Assembly: GCF_019704135.1 (NCBI RefSeq)
Contig: NZ_AP024355.1
Coordinates: 4,099,034 to 4,163,033, forward strand
Length of the DNA stretch: 64,000 bases
Origin: Desulfuromonas versatilis
GTDB taxonomy: Bacteria; Desulfobacterota; Desulfuromonadia; Desulfuromonadales; NIT-T3
Reading direction: 5' to 3'
The notes below the pieces were generated by a model, which was not told the origin of the DNA, did not search any database, and was given only the letters and a program-made list of their open reading frames with translations. Shown piece by piece: positions 49,778-58,913 of the stretch; within the stretch, counting starts at the first letter, position 1; every line of letters begins with the position of its first letter. The position numbers were made by a program, and so were the translations under genes.

Positions 49778-51082
49778 TCAGCCGAGGCCGAGGGCGCTCA
49801 GGCCATCGAGGGCGCCCTGCATGTCGACCCACTGGTCCATCTCCTGGCGCAGAAAATCGTTGACCGCCTCGATCCGCTTCAGGGCGTGATCGATGCGGGG
49901 GTTGCTCCCGGCGGCATAGGCGCCGATGTTGACCAGGTCTTCGGCTTCGCGGTAGGTGGCCAGCACTTCGCGCAGGCGCCCGGCGAGCCGCATGTGCTCG
50001 GCGGGAACGATGTCGCGCATGACGCGGCTGGCCGAGGTCAGGATGTCGATGGCCGGGTAGTGATTCTTCGCCGCCAGGGCCCGCGAGAGCACGATGTGCC
50101 CGTCGAGGATCGAACGCACCGCGTCGGCGATCGGCTCGTTCATGTCGTCGCCGTCCACCAGCACCGTGTAGAGGCCGGTGATGCTCCCCTGGCCGCGGAA
50201 GTTGCCGGCCCGCTCGAGCAGCTTGGGCAAGGTGGCGAACACCGAGGGGGTGTACCCCTTGGTGGTGGGCGGCTCGCCGATGGCCAGCCCGACCTCGCGC
50301 ATGGCCATGGCGAAGCGGGTCGCCGAGTCCATCATCAGCAGCACGCTCTTGCCCTGGGAGCAGAAATGCTCGGCGATGGTGGTGGCGACGAAGGCCCCGC
50401 GCATGCGCAAAAGCGGCGACTGGTCGCTGGTGGCGACCACCACCACCGAACGGGCCAGCCCCTCTTCGCCGAGATCGCGCTCGATGAACTCGCGCACCTC
50501 GCGGCCGCGTTCGCCGATCAGGGCGATGATATTGACGTCGGCCCGCGCATGGCGGGCCATCATGCCGAGCAGCACGCTCTTGCCGACCCCCGAGCCGGCC
50601 ATGATCCCCATGCGCTGCCCCACCCCACAGGTGAGCATGGAGTTGATGGCCCGCACCCCCAGATCGAGGGGCTGGGTGATCTTGTCGCGTTCCAGCGGCC
50701 CCGCCGGCAGGGCGTAGAGGGGCATCTCGCGGTCGAGGGAGGGGCAGCCGGAGCGGTCGATGGCGTTGCCCATGGCGTCCACCACCCGCCCGAGCAGGGC
50801 GTCGCCAACCCTGAGGGTGGCCCGGTCGCGCAGCACCCGGATCAGGCTCCCCGGGCCGAGCCCGCGCAGCTCGCCCAGGGGCATCAGCAGCGCCCGCGAA
50901 TCGCGGAAGCCGACCACTTCGGCCGGTACCGGCGCGGCGCCGTCCTTGGGGATCAGCTCGCAGAGCGTCCCCACCGAGGCCGAGGGGCAGTGCCCCTCCA
51001 CCACCAGGCCGACGATGTTGGTGACCTTGCCGCGCACCCGCAGGGTGTTGAGGCCGCGGATCTGATTGACCAAAGCGTCCAT
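49778..51082 (-). CDS. fliI: flagellum-specific ATPase FliI
   Basis: 434 aa from ATG at 51082, preceded by TTAGGAAAA; an in-frame TTG six codons upstream was rejected. F1-beta-like ATPase with P loop GSGVGKSVL, QRMGIMAGSGVGKS context, DSATRFAMAMREVGLAIGEP (family signature) and CAAGS-like end replaced by AYAAGSNPRIDHAL. It energises delivery of export substrates. Separated from fliH by a degenerate-repeat spacer. Confidence 0.97.
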   Translation of the reverse strand: MDALVNQIRGLNTLRVRGKVTNIVGLVVEGHCPSASVGTLCELIPKDGAAPVPAEVVGFRDSRALLMPLGELRGLGPGSLIRVLRDRATLRVGDALLGRVVDAMGNAIDRSGCPSLDREMPLYALPAGPLERDKITQPLDLGVRAINSMLTCGVGQRMGIMAGSGVGKSVLLGMMARHARADVNIIALIGERGREVREFIERDLGEEGLARSVVVVATSDQSPLLRMRGAFVATTIAEHFCSQGKSVLLMMDSATRFAMAMREVGLAIGEPPTTKGYTPSVFATLPKLLERAGNFRGQGSITGLYTVLVDGDDMNEPIADAVRSILDGHIVLSRALAAKNHYPAIDILTSASRVMRDIVPAEHMRLAGRLREVLATYREAEDLVNIGAYAAGSNPRIDHALKRIEAVNDFLRQEMDQWVDMQGALDGLSALGLG

Positions 51083-51103
51083 TTTTCCTAAAAACCTCAA
51101 TCA

Positions 51104-51233
51104 GCCACGGATAAGACCGAATAACATCGGATAAATCAAAGACATAGATTTTTGCAGGGCATAATCTTCCAGGTTTCGATCAGAATCCAGATAAGGCCGT
51201 GAAAATCCGATTCGATCAGATTTGATCCGTGGC
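51104..51233. repeat. AT-rich degenerate-unit inverted spacer element, fliH-fliI gap
   Basis: GCCACGGAT (51104-51112) is matched by ATCCGTGGC (51225-51233). Between them, units of CGGATAAGACC / CGAATAACATCGGATAAATC type face CAGATTTGATC / AATCCGATTCGATC units. The whole 130 bp is a long imperfect inverted repeat, much AT-richer than the genes on each side. Confidence 0.72.
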
Positions 51234-51251
51234 CAAATGCTTTTTTCAGGC

Positions 51252-51956
51252 TTATTCGCCTGCGGCCGCCGCCAGGGTCTTCTGGCGGATCTCCTCGAGC
51301 TGGCTCTCGATGCTGGCGTCGACCTCGCCGAGCTCCGACTCGACCAGGCAGCCGCCCCGGGAGACGCTGGCGTCGGCCTCGAAGGTGATGTTCTTCAGGC
51401 CGCTGATTCCGGCCAGCAGCAGGGGTTTTTTCTCCTGCACCAGGGCGAAGTCGGCGGGGTTGACCCGCACGTGGAAGGCGTCGGAGCGCACCGCGGCATG
51501 CAGGGCCTTCTGCAGGGTGTGAAAGACGATTTCCGGGTTGGTGGCGATTTCGCAGGAGACCACCTGCTCGGCGATGGCCATGACCAGCCGCAGCATGTCG
51601 TCGGTGCTGTTCTTCAGGATCGACTCGCGCAGCCGGTGGATCGACTCGAGACCCGCGGCAAAGGCCTTGACGGTCTCGCCGAGGCGGGTCTCGGTCTGCT
51701 GGATCCCCTCCTGGCGGCCGCGAGCGAAGGCCTCCTCCTTCTCCCGCTCCAAGTTGGGCGCCGCCACCGGCTGCGGGTCCGGCCGAGCCCCCTGCGGGGC
51801 AACGCCGGTTGCGGGCCGGCCTATGGCTGCCGGCTGAAACTCCTCGTCGGCGGGCTCCATGCCGCCGCTGCCGGCCCCTTCGCCGTCGAAGTCGACAAAG
51901 CGCAGGGTCTGCAGCCCCTCGACCGCAGCGCCCTTGAGTACCCTAGACAATGACAT
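51252..51956 (-). CDS. fliH: flagellar assembly protein FliH
   Basis: 234 aa. A variable N-terminal half with a polar/proline linker, then the FliH/V-ATPase-E-like C-terminal domain (ILKNSTDDMLRLVMAIAEQV and FHVRVNPADFALVQEKKPLL). FliH regulates FliI and docks it to the C ring. It overlaps the end of fliG by 14 bp. Confidence 0.92.
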   Translation of the reverse strand: MSLSRVLKGAAVEGLQTLRFVDFDGEGAGSGGMEPADEEFQPAAIGRPATGVAPQGARPDPQPVAAPNLEREKEEAFARGRQEGIQQTETRLGETVKAFAAGLESIHRLRESILKNSTDDMLRLVMAIAEQVVSCEIATNPEIVFHTLQKALHAAVRSDAFHVRVNPADFALVQEKKPLLLAGISGLKNITFEADASVSRGGCLVESELGEVDASIESQLEEIRQKTLAAAAGE

Positions 51957-52959
51957 CGGTCACTCCTCGGCCCGGGATCACCAGGCGTCCCTCCTCCTCC
52001 AGCCCCAGGGCGACCTGAATGATCTCCTGCTGGGCCGCCTCGACGTCCGCCACCCGCACCGGGCCCATGGCCTCCAGGTCCTCCTGGATCATGTCGGCGG
52101 CGCGCTGGGAAATGTTTTCGAAAATCTTGGTCTTGAGCGCCTTGGATGCCGACTTGAGGGCCAGCACCAGGGTGTCGTTGTTGATCTCGCGCAGCACCGC
52201 CTGCAGGCCGCGGCTGTCGATGTGCACCAGGTCGTCGAAAGCGAAGAGCTTGCGGCGGATCGCCTCGGCCATGTCCGGGTCGGTCTCTTCCATAGCCGAG
52301 AGGATCGCCCGGTCCTTGCCCTTGGGCATGCGGCCGAGGATGTCGACCACCTTGTCGATGCCGCCCACCTGCTGGTGCTCGCGGCTGACCACCACGCCGA
52401 TCTCGCGGCGCAGCGACTCCTCGATTTGAATGATGACCTCGGGCGAGACCTTCTCGATGCGCGCCATGCGGTACATGACCTCGGCGCGAAACTCCTCGGG
52501 GAACCCCTCGATGATCTTGCTGGTATGCTCGGGGGTCTGGGTCGAGAGCACCAGGGCCACGGTCTGCGGATGCTCGCGCTCGAGAATGCCCGAGACCATG
52601 CGCGCCTCCATCAGGGCGATGGTCTCCAGGGGGCGGAAACTGACCCCGGCGGCGAGCTGCTCCATGAGCATTTCGCGGCGCGACTGGTTCTCGCCGCTGG
52701 AGATCGCCTTTTTGACGAATTCCTCGCCGCGCACGAACAGCCCGGCGTGGTCCTTCTGGGCCTTTTCGAACAGCTCGATGACCTGTTTGGCGATGTCCGC
52801 CGGCACATGGTCCATCCCCATCATGCAGCGGCTGATCTTGCGCACCTCGTTGTCGTCGAGCTCCTCGAAGACCTTGGCGGCGGCTTCCTCGCCCAGGCAG
52901 AGCAGGAAGATGGCGGCTTTTTCAACCCCGGAGAGGCGGGAAAGGTGCTTGATTTCCAC
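51943..52959 (-). CDS. fliG: flagellar motor switch protein FliG
   Basis: 338 aa. The torque-generating C-terminal charged helix (FDDLVHIDSRGLQAVLREIN) and the core AAIFLLCLGEEAAAKVFEEL and EIIQVALGLEEEG motifs are present. FliG joins the MS ring (FliF) to the switch (FliM/FliN) and touches the stator. It lies 7 bp after fliF and overlaps fliH. Confidence 0.97.
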   Translation of the reverse strand: MEIKHLSRLSGVEKAAIFLLCLGEEAAAKVFEELDDNEVRKISRCMMGMDHVPADIAKQVIELFEKAQKDHAGLFVRGEEFVKKAISSGENQSRREMLMEQLAAGVSFRPLETIALMEARMVSGILEREHPQTVALVLSTQTPEHTSKIIEGFPEEFRAEVMYRMARIEKVSPEVIIQIEESLRREIGVVVSREHQQVGGIDKVVDILGRMPKGKDRAILSAMEETDPDMAEAIRRKLFAFDDLVHIDSRGLQAVLREINNDTLVLALKSASKALKTKIFENISQRAADMIQEDLEAMGPVRVADVEAAQQEIIQVALGLEEEGRLVIPGRGVTDVIV

Positions 52960-52966
52960 GGCGGAC

Positions 52967-54544
52967 TCAGCCCTCCCTCAGCCAGCGTTTGATGATCTGG
53001 GCGTAGGGCGCCCGCTCCTGGATCGCCTGCTTGCGCAGCCGCTTGCCCAGGTCCAGATTGGGGTTGGCCAGGGCCTTGGTATCCTCCTCGGGCGCCTCGC
53101 CGTTGAGTTCCATTTCCAGTTCGCCGACGGTCTTCATCGGGGTGACCACCTGGGCCTCGCGCTGCAGGGTCCTCAGCATCGGCCGGGCCAGCAGGAAGTA
53201 GAGCAGCAGCCCGGCGACCACCAGCAGGCCGTATTTGACGAAGGGCAGGTACGAGTAAAGATCATCGACCCCGGAGACCTCGGGAATCGGCTCGGCGCTG
53301 AAGATGTTCTCGAAGGGCATGGAGTTGACGGTGATTTGGTCGCCGCGGCCGGCGTCGAGGCCGATGGCGTTGCGCACCAGCTCCTCGATGGACTGCAGCT
53401 CCTTTTCGTTGCGCGGGGTGGTCACCGGCGGCTCGCCCGGCGCCCCGGGGGCCACCTTGTCGGCGATCAGCACCGCCACCGAGAGCTGCTTGATGGTGCC
53501 GACCTGAAACACCTTGCGGCTGACCACCTTGCTGACCTCGTAGTTGACCGTCTCCTCGTTGCGGCTCGAGGGGTTCTGGGTGGTGGTGGCCCCGCCCTGG
53601 CCGTCGGGCAGGTTGGACTGGGCCCCGGGGATGCCGCCGGCCACCGAGCTCGCCCCTTTCTCCTGGGCGCTCTGTTCGCTGCGCACCACCGAACCTTCGG
53701 GGTCGTACTTCTCTTCGGTCTGCTCCTGCTGGGTGAAATCGAGGTTGGCGGTCACCTTGACCAGGGCGCTGCCCGGTCCCAGGGCCCGGTCGAGCAGGGC
53801 CTGGGCGCGGCCCTCGAGGCGCCGCTCGAGAGTCTGCTGGTGGTCGAGCATGCCGGGGGTCATCGGCCCGGCCAGCTCGTCGCGGGGCGGCTGGGAGAGG
53901 ATGCGCCCGGTGGCGTCGACCACCGTGACCTTGTCGGCCTCGATCCCCTCGATGCTGCCCGCCACCAGGTGGATGATCCCCTGGATCTGGCTCTCCTTGA
54001 GCGAAGCGCCCGGGGCGAGCTTGAGGATGACCGAGGCGGTGGAGTCCTTCTGCTGCTCGCGAAACAGACGCTTTTCGGCCAGCGCCAGATGCACCCGGGC
54101 CCCCTCCACCGGGGCCAGCGAGGCGATGGTGCGGGCCAGTTCCCCCTGCAGCGCCCGCTGGTAGTTGATCTTCTGGGCAAAGTCGGTCATGCCGAAGCTC
54201 TGCTTGTCGAACACCTCGAAGCCGACCCCGCCCCCCTGGGGAAGTCCGGCCCCGGCCAGCTCGAGCCGGGTCTCGTGAACCTGGTCGGCGGGGATGTAGA
54301 TGGCCTTGCCCTCGTCCTCGAGCCGATAGGGGATCTTGCGCTCCTTGAGCCAGCCCACCACCGAGGAGGCGTCGCTGCTGCCGAGGTTGGCGAAGAGCAG
54401 CTTGTAGTCGGCCACCTGCGCCTGCAGGATGATCACGGCGAAGATGGCGACACTGGCCAGGGCCGCCACGGCCATGGTCAGCTTGCGCGAACGCGGCCAG
54501 CCATTGATGGTGGTGATGAGGGATTTGCGGGTTTCTTCGGCCAT
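52967..54544 (-). CDS. fliF: flagellar MS-ring protein FliF
   Basis: 525 aa. Two transmembrane helices (near residues 25-45 and 440-460) flank a periplasmic ring-building region with YcsJ-type repeats (NYQRALQGELARTIASLAPV, then RVHLALAEKRLF). The cytosolic tail after the second helix binds FliG. MS-ring assembly is the first step of basal body construction. Confidence 0.97.
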   Translation of the reverse strand: MAEETRKSLITTINGWPRSRKLTMAVAALASVAIFAVIILQAQVADYKLLFANLGSSDASSVVGWLKERKIPYRLEDEGKAIYIPADQVHETRLELAGAGLPQGGGVGFEVFDKQSFGMTDFAQKINYQRALQGELARTIASLAPVEGARVHLALAEKRLFREQQKDSTASVILKLAPGASLKESQIQGIIHLVAGSIEGIEADKVTVVDATGRILSQPPRDELAGPMTPGMLDHQQTLERRLEGRAQALLDRALGPGSALVKVTANLDFTQQEQTEEKYDPEGSVVRSEQSAQEKGASSVAGGIPGAQSNLPDGQGGATTTQNPSSRNEETVNYEVSKVVSRKVFQVGTIKQLSVAVLIADKVAPGAPGEPPVTTPRNEKELQSIEELVRNAIGLDAGRGDQITVNSMPFENIFSAEPIPEVSGVDDLYSYLPFVKYGLLVVAGLLLYFLLARPMLRTLQREAQVVTPMKTVGELEMELNGEAPEEDTKALANPNLDLGKRLRKQAIQERAPYAQIIKRWLREG

Positions 54545-54571
54545 GGTCGGCTAACCTCCTGATGTTCCAGG

Positions 54572-54668
54572 CGTCGTAATTCGTAATACGTAATGCGTAA
54601 TGGGCAAGGCGTCATTGGCCGGGCTTGAAGATTTTACCCCTCACGCCTCACGCCTTACGCCTTACGGC
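54572..54668. repeat. degenerate-unit inverted spacer element, fliE-fliF gap
   Basis: Left arm CGTCGTAATTCGTAATACGT then AATGCGTAATGG (54572 onward) and right arm CCCCTCACGCCTCACGCCTT then ACGCCTTACGGCG (54637 onward). Units are CGTAATN versus CGCCTTA/CGCCTCA, complementary in type and separated by about 35 bp. Confidence 0.75.
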
Positions 54669-54671
54669 GCA

Positions 54672-54965
54672 TCAGACCTGCATGCGCATGATTTCCTGGT
54701 AGGCGTCGACGATCTTGTTGCGCATCTGCACCGTCAGGCGCAACGAGATGTCGGCCTTTTCCATGGCGATCATGACTTCGTGCAGGTTTTCCGCGCCGCC
54801 GGTCTGCAGCTTCTGCACCGCCTGGTCGGCCTCGACCTGCTGGCGGTTGACATCCTGGATGGCCTGGCCGAGAGCCTCGGCGAAGCCGGCGGCGGCCTTG
54901 GGCGCCGCCTCGGGGCGGGAACTCTGCAGCGACTGCAGCTGGGATACCAGGGTGATGTCTTTCAT
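54672..54965 (-). CDS. fliE: flagellar hook-basal body complex protein FliE
   Basis: 97 aa. The family motif EVMIAMEKADISLRLTVQMR then NKIVDAYQEIMRMQV fills the C-terminus. FliE links the MS ring to the proximal rod. It follows flgC by 8 bp, in the canonical flgB-flgC-fliE-fliF order. Confidence 0.96.
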   Translation of the reverse strand: MKDITLVSQLQSLQSSRPEAAPKAAAGFAEALGQAIQDVNRQQVEADQAVQKLQTGGAENLHEVMIAMEKADISLRLTVQMRNKIVDAYQEIMRMQV

Positions 54966-54973
54966 GTCTCAGC

Positions 54974-55405
54974 CTAACTCCCTATTTCGAGGGCTTTGAG
55001 GGCCATGCGCTTGGCCGATTTGATCACCGTGACGTTGGCCTCGTAGGCCCGCGTGGCGCTGGTCATGTCCGCCATCTCCTCGAGCAGGTTGATGTTGGGC
55101 ATGGCGACGAAGCCCTGTTCGTCGGCATCGGGGTGCGAAGGGTTGTGCACCATCTTCGGCGGCTCCTGGCTGACCTGGATGGCGGTCACCTCCACCCCCT
55201 GCTCGGCGCCTTTCAAGCTCTGTTCCAACTGCTGGCCGAAGGGGGTCTCGGAGGACTGGAACACCACCGCGCGCTTACGGTAGGGCCCCCCTTCCGGGGT
55301 GCGGGTGGTCTCGATATTGGCCAGGTTCGAGCTGATGGTGTTGAGGCGGATGCGCTGCGCCTTCATGGCCGAAGAGGCGATCTTGAAACTATCGAACAGA
55401 TCCAT
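54974..55405 (-). CDS. flgC: flagellar basal-body rod protein FlgC
   Basis: 143 aa. N-terminal DLFDSFKIASSAMKAQRIRL with NTISSNLANIETTRTPEGGP, and C-terminal MADMTSATRAYEANVTVIKS, are the FlgC signatures. Proximal rod subunit. Confidence 0.97.
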   Translation of the reverse strand: MDLFDSFKIASSAMKAQRIRLNTISSNLANIETTRTPEGGPYRKRAVVFQSSETPFGQQLEQSLKGAEQGVEVTAIQVSQEPPKMVHNPSHPDADEQGFVAMPNINLLEEMADMTSATRAYEANVTVIKSAKRMALKALEIGS

Positions 55406-55409
55406 AATT

Positions 55410-55506
55410 GTTACTCCTTGTAAGAGTAAGGGCTTTCCTCCTCACTCCTTACTCCTAACTCCTCACAGTTTTTACCCATCACTCATCACTGATCACTCGT
55501 CACTGC
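55410..55506. repeat. degenerate-unit spacer element, flgB-flgC gap
   Basis: A short left arm TACTCCTTGTAAGAGTAAGG is followed by a long pyrimidine-rich arm: CCTCACTCCTTACTCCTAAC, TCCTCAC, then CATCACTCATCACTGATCAC and TCGTCACTG. ACTCATC units match the hypB-hypC element. Pairing is partial; the left arm looks truncated. Confidence 0.68.
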
Positions 55507-55508
55507 CG

Positions 55509-55910
55509 TTACCGCCCGTCCTGGGCCACGTACTTGAGCAGGCCAAGCTTCTTGTTGATCATCTGGGTGGTCGCCTCGTAGAGGATCTGGTTTTCGGCCA
55601 GGTCGAGCATCTCGCGCTCGAGCTCGACGCCGTTGCCGTCGCCCACCGCGGAAAGGCCGCGTTCGCGAACCACCCGCGCCTCCACGGCGCCGCCGGGGGC
55701 CAGGTGCGCGGCATCGGTGCGGGCCATGACCTGCGGCCCCTGGGCCATGTAGCGCTGCAACCCCTCCTCGAACTCGAGCCGGGCCGGGGCATAGCCCGGG
55801 GTATCGGCGTTGGCGATGTTCGAGCTGATCACCTTCTGGTTCTGCAGGCGCAGGTCCAGCACCTTTTCCAGCAGACCGAAGGTGCGATCGAAAAGTCCCG
55901 TCACTGGCAT
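55509..55910 (-). CDS. flgB: flagellar basal-body rod protein FlgB
   Basis: 133 aa. It contains VLDLRLQNQKVISSNIANAD, then TPGYAPARLEFEEGLQRYM, and the C-terminal MLDLAENQILYEATTQMINK, which define FlgB. It follows the large TPR gene by 166 bp with no convincing promoter between, only a GC hairpin at about 56002-56035 whose T-run is on the other strand. Confidence 0.95.
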   Translation of the reverse strand: MPVTGLFDRTFGLLEKVLDLRLQNQKVISSNIANADTPGYAPARLEFEEGLQRYMAQGPQVMARTDAAHLAPGGAVEARVVRERGLSAVGDGNGVELEREMLDLAENQILYEATTQMINKKLGLLKYVAQDGR

Positions 55911-56076
55911 CTATCTTCCCTCCCGCCGCCGGTTGGCGGCGTCCTGTTCATCCTGAAACGACCATCGACATGCGAAGCAGCATAGAAATGCGGCTGGCGA
56001 GATGCCCCCCCCACTGAAGGGGGTGTTTTTCAGGCTTTTCTCCGCGTCTTCGCGTGAGGCCATCTTCCCGCAGGTT

Positions 56077-58500
56077 TTAATCCCGAAGCCCCGCCTGCTG
56101 CTCCAGTTGCAAGAACTCTGCCCCCGCCCTCTGCCAGGGGGTGTTTTCTTCTTTTTCGGCCAGGCGGCGCAAAAGATTAAGGGCCATCTCCCGCTGGCCT
56201 GTGGCGAGCCGGATCTGCGCACAGCGGAACAGGGCCTGGTCGACGCAGGGGCCGCCGGCGGCCAACTGCTCGTAAAGCGGCAGGGCCTGGTCGCCCTGGC
56301 CCGAGCGGTAAAGCGACTCGGCGCGCAGCATCAGCGCCGTGGGCGGGTCCTGGTCGGAGCCGGGGGCATCGGCCCCGGCCAGCACCGCGCCGGCCTGGGG
56401 GTAGTTCTCGCGGGCCCAGAATATCTTCCCGGCCAGCAGCTCGATCTCCGGGCTGACGGGGCGCCCGGACAAGGTCAAAATTTTGGCAGCCTCCTCCAGC
56501 CGCCCGCTGGCCAGCAGCGCCTGCAGCTGCAGGGCGAAAACCTCGTTGCGCGCCTCCCCCTGGGGGAAGCGCTCGAAGTAGGTCGCGGCGGCGGCGACTG
56601 CGCCAGAAAAGTCCTGCTGGGCGACCAGCACCCGGATCACCGGCAGGTAACATTCCTGCTCCTGCGGCTGTCCCCGGAAGCCATCCAGCATGAACTGAAA
56701 CACCCGGGCGGCGCGATCCAGCAGCCCCATCCGCTCGAAGGACTGGCCGAGGGTAAGGAGGAACCCGGGGCGGACCAGGCCGGAAACCAGCAGGTCCCGG
56801 TGCCTCTCCACCAGCACCAGGGCGCCGATCTCGTCACCCCGGCCGATCAACTCCTCGACCAGCGGCGGGACCACCTCGGCCAGCAGCGCCTGGCCGTGCC
56901 GGTAGAGGGAACTGCCGGCGAACTGGCGCAGAAAACTTTCCATGTCCGCCACGCACCCGGCAAGGTCGCCGGCGAGCTTGCGCACCAGGGACTGCTTGAA
57001 CAGGGCTTCCTCGCGCAGCTGGCGGCTCGGGGCGGAGCGGGCGATTTCGGCATACTGGCTGAGCACGCCCGGGCCGCCGGCCGCCGAGCCGGCGAGAACC
57101 GCCAGATCGGTCATCTTCAGCCAGGCCCGGAAACCTCCTTCGCGCTCGCCGTGGGTCTCACGGACCCGCTGGAAGATCTCCAGGGCCCGCTCCCGGTGCC
57201 CCGCCCGCAGGGTGCTGAGCCCCTCGGCATACCCGGCCAGGTCGGCGCCGGCCACTCCCTTGAGCAGCTCGGCCAGCCGCCCGAAGCGAACGGCCGCGGC
57301 CGGATAATCGCCGGCTCGCTCCAGGGCCTGGGCGTAGCAGCCCAGGGAATAGGGGCGCGCCAGCCAGAACTCCTCGGCCAGCTCACTTCTGCGGTAAAGG
57401 GCCAGGGCTTCGCCATGGCGCTCCAGGCCGACCAGGGCGTCGGCCCGCCGCAGCGCCAGCAACTGCCCCAGCTCTGCTCCGGCAGACTCCCGCTTGGCCT
57501 GCAATACCCCCAGGGCCTTGTCGGCGCTGCCGGCGCCAAGCAAGATCTCGGCCTGCAGCAGGTCCGCCAGGACGTTGTAGGGGTGATAGGCCGCCCCGCC
57601 CCGGCTCAGCGTGCTCAGCTCGAAGCTCCCCTCGAAGGGTCTTCCCGCTGCGGCCTTGGCCCAGGCCAGCAGGTAACCGGCGCGGATCCGCAGCGCCGAC
57701 TCGGGCGCTTCGCTCAGCAGCTGCACCAGCTCCCCCTCGGCGCCGGCCGGGTTGCCGGTGCGTGCCAGGGCCTCCCCGCGAAACAGCCGCAGGGCCTCGC
57801 GATCGACCCCTTGCAGGGAGCTGGCCGAGAGGCGCCTGAGCAGCGCCAGCCCGGCGCTCCAATCGCCCTGCTGGCAAAGCCCCAGCCCCTCCTTGAGCGT
57901 CTGCCCCTCCGGGCCGGCATGCAGGGGGTCGTAAACCAGCTGCGGCAGCGCGGGAAGCGAGTAGCGCAGGGCAACGGCGACCTTCAGGCCGGGATCGTAG
58001 GTTTCGAAGAAACTCTCCCAACGCCCGCTGTAGGAGGAGCCGCCCCCCAGGGTCAGCGCCCCCTGGTCACTACGGATCTGAGGCATGCCCGGGACGGCGG
58101 CGGCGATCGCCGGGCGGACCTTGGCGCCGGCCTCGTCCCAGACCAGATCGAGCATGACCGCGGCGGGTTGCGGCCTGGTCAAGACCTTGACCGCCCTGGG
58201 CGGGGTACGCAGCAGAAAGGAGACCATCAGGTCCGGCCCCTTGCGGGCCGCCAGAATGCGAATGATCTGCCCGTTTTCCGGCAGCGGCGCCCCCAGGGCC
58301 TCGGCCTGAACCCCGGTCAGAAACAGGTCGACACGTTGGCCCGAGGCCTCGATGCGGTGCGCCGGCAGGGCCGAAAGCTCCAGGACCATCCGGGTGGTGC
58401 CGAGCTGCTCCTGCTTGTCGATACGAATCAGCTCGGCTCCTCCCCCATGGGCAGGCAGCGCAAGGGCCAGCAGCAGTAAAGTGGTAAGGGTACGACACAT
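56077..58500 (-). CDS. large secreted AMIN-like/TPR-repeat protein
   Basis: 807 aa from ATG at 58500; upstream in-frame starts lie beyond the sigma-54 promoter. A signal peptide (MCRTLTTLLLLALALPAHGG) leads to a beta-rich region (about 25-145; QLGTTRMVLELSALPAHRIE) resembling AMIN domains that bind cell wall or target periplasmic proteins. From about 220 onward it has many TPR-like helix pairs (for example AEGELVQLLSEAPESALRIR, then YRHGQALLAEVVPPLVEELI). It is probably a periplasmic scaffold. It heads the flgB operon from a sigma-54 promoter, which suggests an envelope role in rod or ring insertion. No close named family is recognised. Confidence 0.85.
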   Translation of the reverse strand: MCRTLTTLLLLALALPAHGGGAELIRIDKQEQLGTTRMVLELSALPAHRIEASGQRVDLFLTGVQAEALGAPLPENGQIIRILAARKGPDLMVSFLLRTPPRAVKVLTRPQPAAVMLDLVWDEAGAKVRPAIAAAVPGMPQIRSDQGALTLGGGSSYSGRWESFFETYDPGLKVAVALRYSLPALPQLVYDPLHAGPEGQTLKEGLGLCQQGDWSAGLALLRRLSASSLQGVDREALRLFRGEALARTGNPAGAEGELVQLLSEAPESALRIRAGYLLAWAKAAAGRPFEGSFELSTLSRGGAAYHPYNVLADLLQAEILLGAGSADKALGVLQAKRESAGAELGQLLALRRADALVGLERHGEALALYRRSELAEEFWLARPYSLGCYAQALERAGDYPAAAVRFGRLAELLKGVAGADLAGYAEGLSTLRAGHRERALEIFQRVRETHGEREGGFRAWLKMTDLAVLAGSAAGGPGVLSQYAEIARSAPSRQLREEALFKQSLVRKLAGDLAGCVADMESFLRQFAGSSLYRHGQALLAEVVPPLVEELIGRGDEIGALVLVERHRDLLVSGLVRPGFLLTLGQSFERMGLLDRAARVFQFMLDGFRGQPQEQECYLPVIRVLVAQQDFSGAVAAAATYFERFPQGEARNEVFALQLQALLASGRLEEAAKILTLSGRPVSPEIELLAGKIFWARENYPQAGAVLAGADAPGSDQDPPTALMLRAESLYRSGQGDQALPLYEQLAAGGPCVDQALFRCAQIRLATGQREMALNLLRRLAEKEENTPWQRAGAEFLQLEQQAGLRD

Positions 58501-58913
58501 GGCAAGATTCCGTTGCAGAAGAATAAATAACTGGGAAATAAATTTTGCCAGTATCGTGCCAAGGGGCTCAGTTCCCAATTGCATATTATTTTCGACAACT
58601 TGGCCCTCCATGAAAGGTGTTGTCATTTTTTTGACCAGCCGCCCAACTCGCCCTATCCTCCCCGCAACGACGCCAGGGGAACCACCCGTGGCGTACTGGC
58701 CGCCACCAGGCGAATCGGCCAAGGAAATTCGCCGGCTTGCTCCCGGTCCTCGGAGCGTTTCATTTTTTCGCAAAGATAAATCCGTCCAACGGAGCAAAAC
58801 TGGTGCGAAATTTGAAACCAAATGACGAGCATCTTACGGTTGTCCGCCAGGAGCAGATCTCGGAAACCCGACAGCCGGCTCCCGCAGACGACGACAAGAC
58901 CCGAGGGGACATC
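58501..58913. other. divergent promoter region between the flagellar and che operons
   Basis: This 413-bp gap holds the sigma-54 promoter of the TPR-flgB operon at its left end. No clear FliA or sigma-54 site was found for cheA: TGGCGT-ACTGG-CCGC at 58690-58704 keeps the GG/GC spacing but matches poorly. A longer frame reaching cheA runs through it, without coding character. Confidence 0.5.
58546..58561 (-). promoter_or_regulatory. sigma-54 promoter of the TPR-flgB-flgE operon
   Basis: The minus strand reads TGGCAC-GATAC-TGGC, with a perfect -24 and one mismatch at -12 (9 of 10). The predicted start is about 36 nt before the ATG of the TPR gene. Confidence 0.68.

Noticed and set aside
56002-56035. 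Terminator between the TPR gene and flgB
   Set aside because: The CCCCCCACTGAAGGGGGTG hairpin has its T-run only on the plus strand, so it would not stop minus-strand transcription.
58690-58704. Sigma-54 promoter for cheA
   Set aside because: TGGCGT-ACTGG-CCGC keeps the GG/GC spacing but matches only about 6 of 10 positions and would leave a 200-nt leader.
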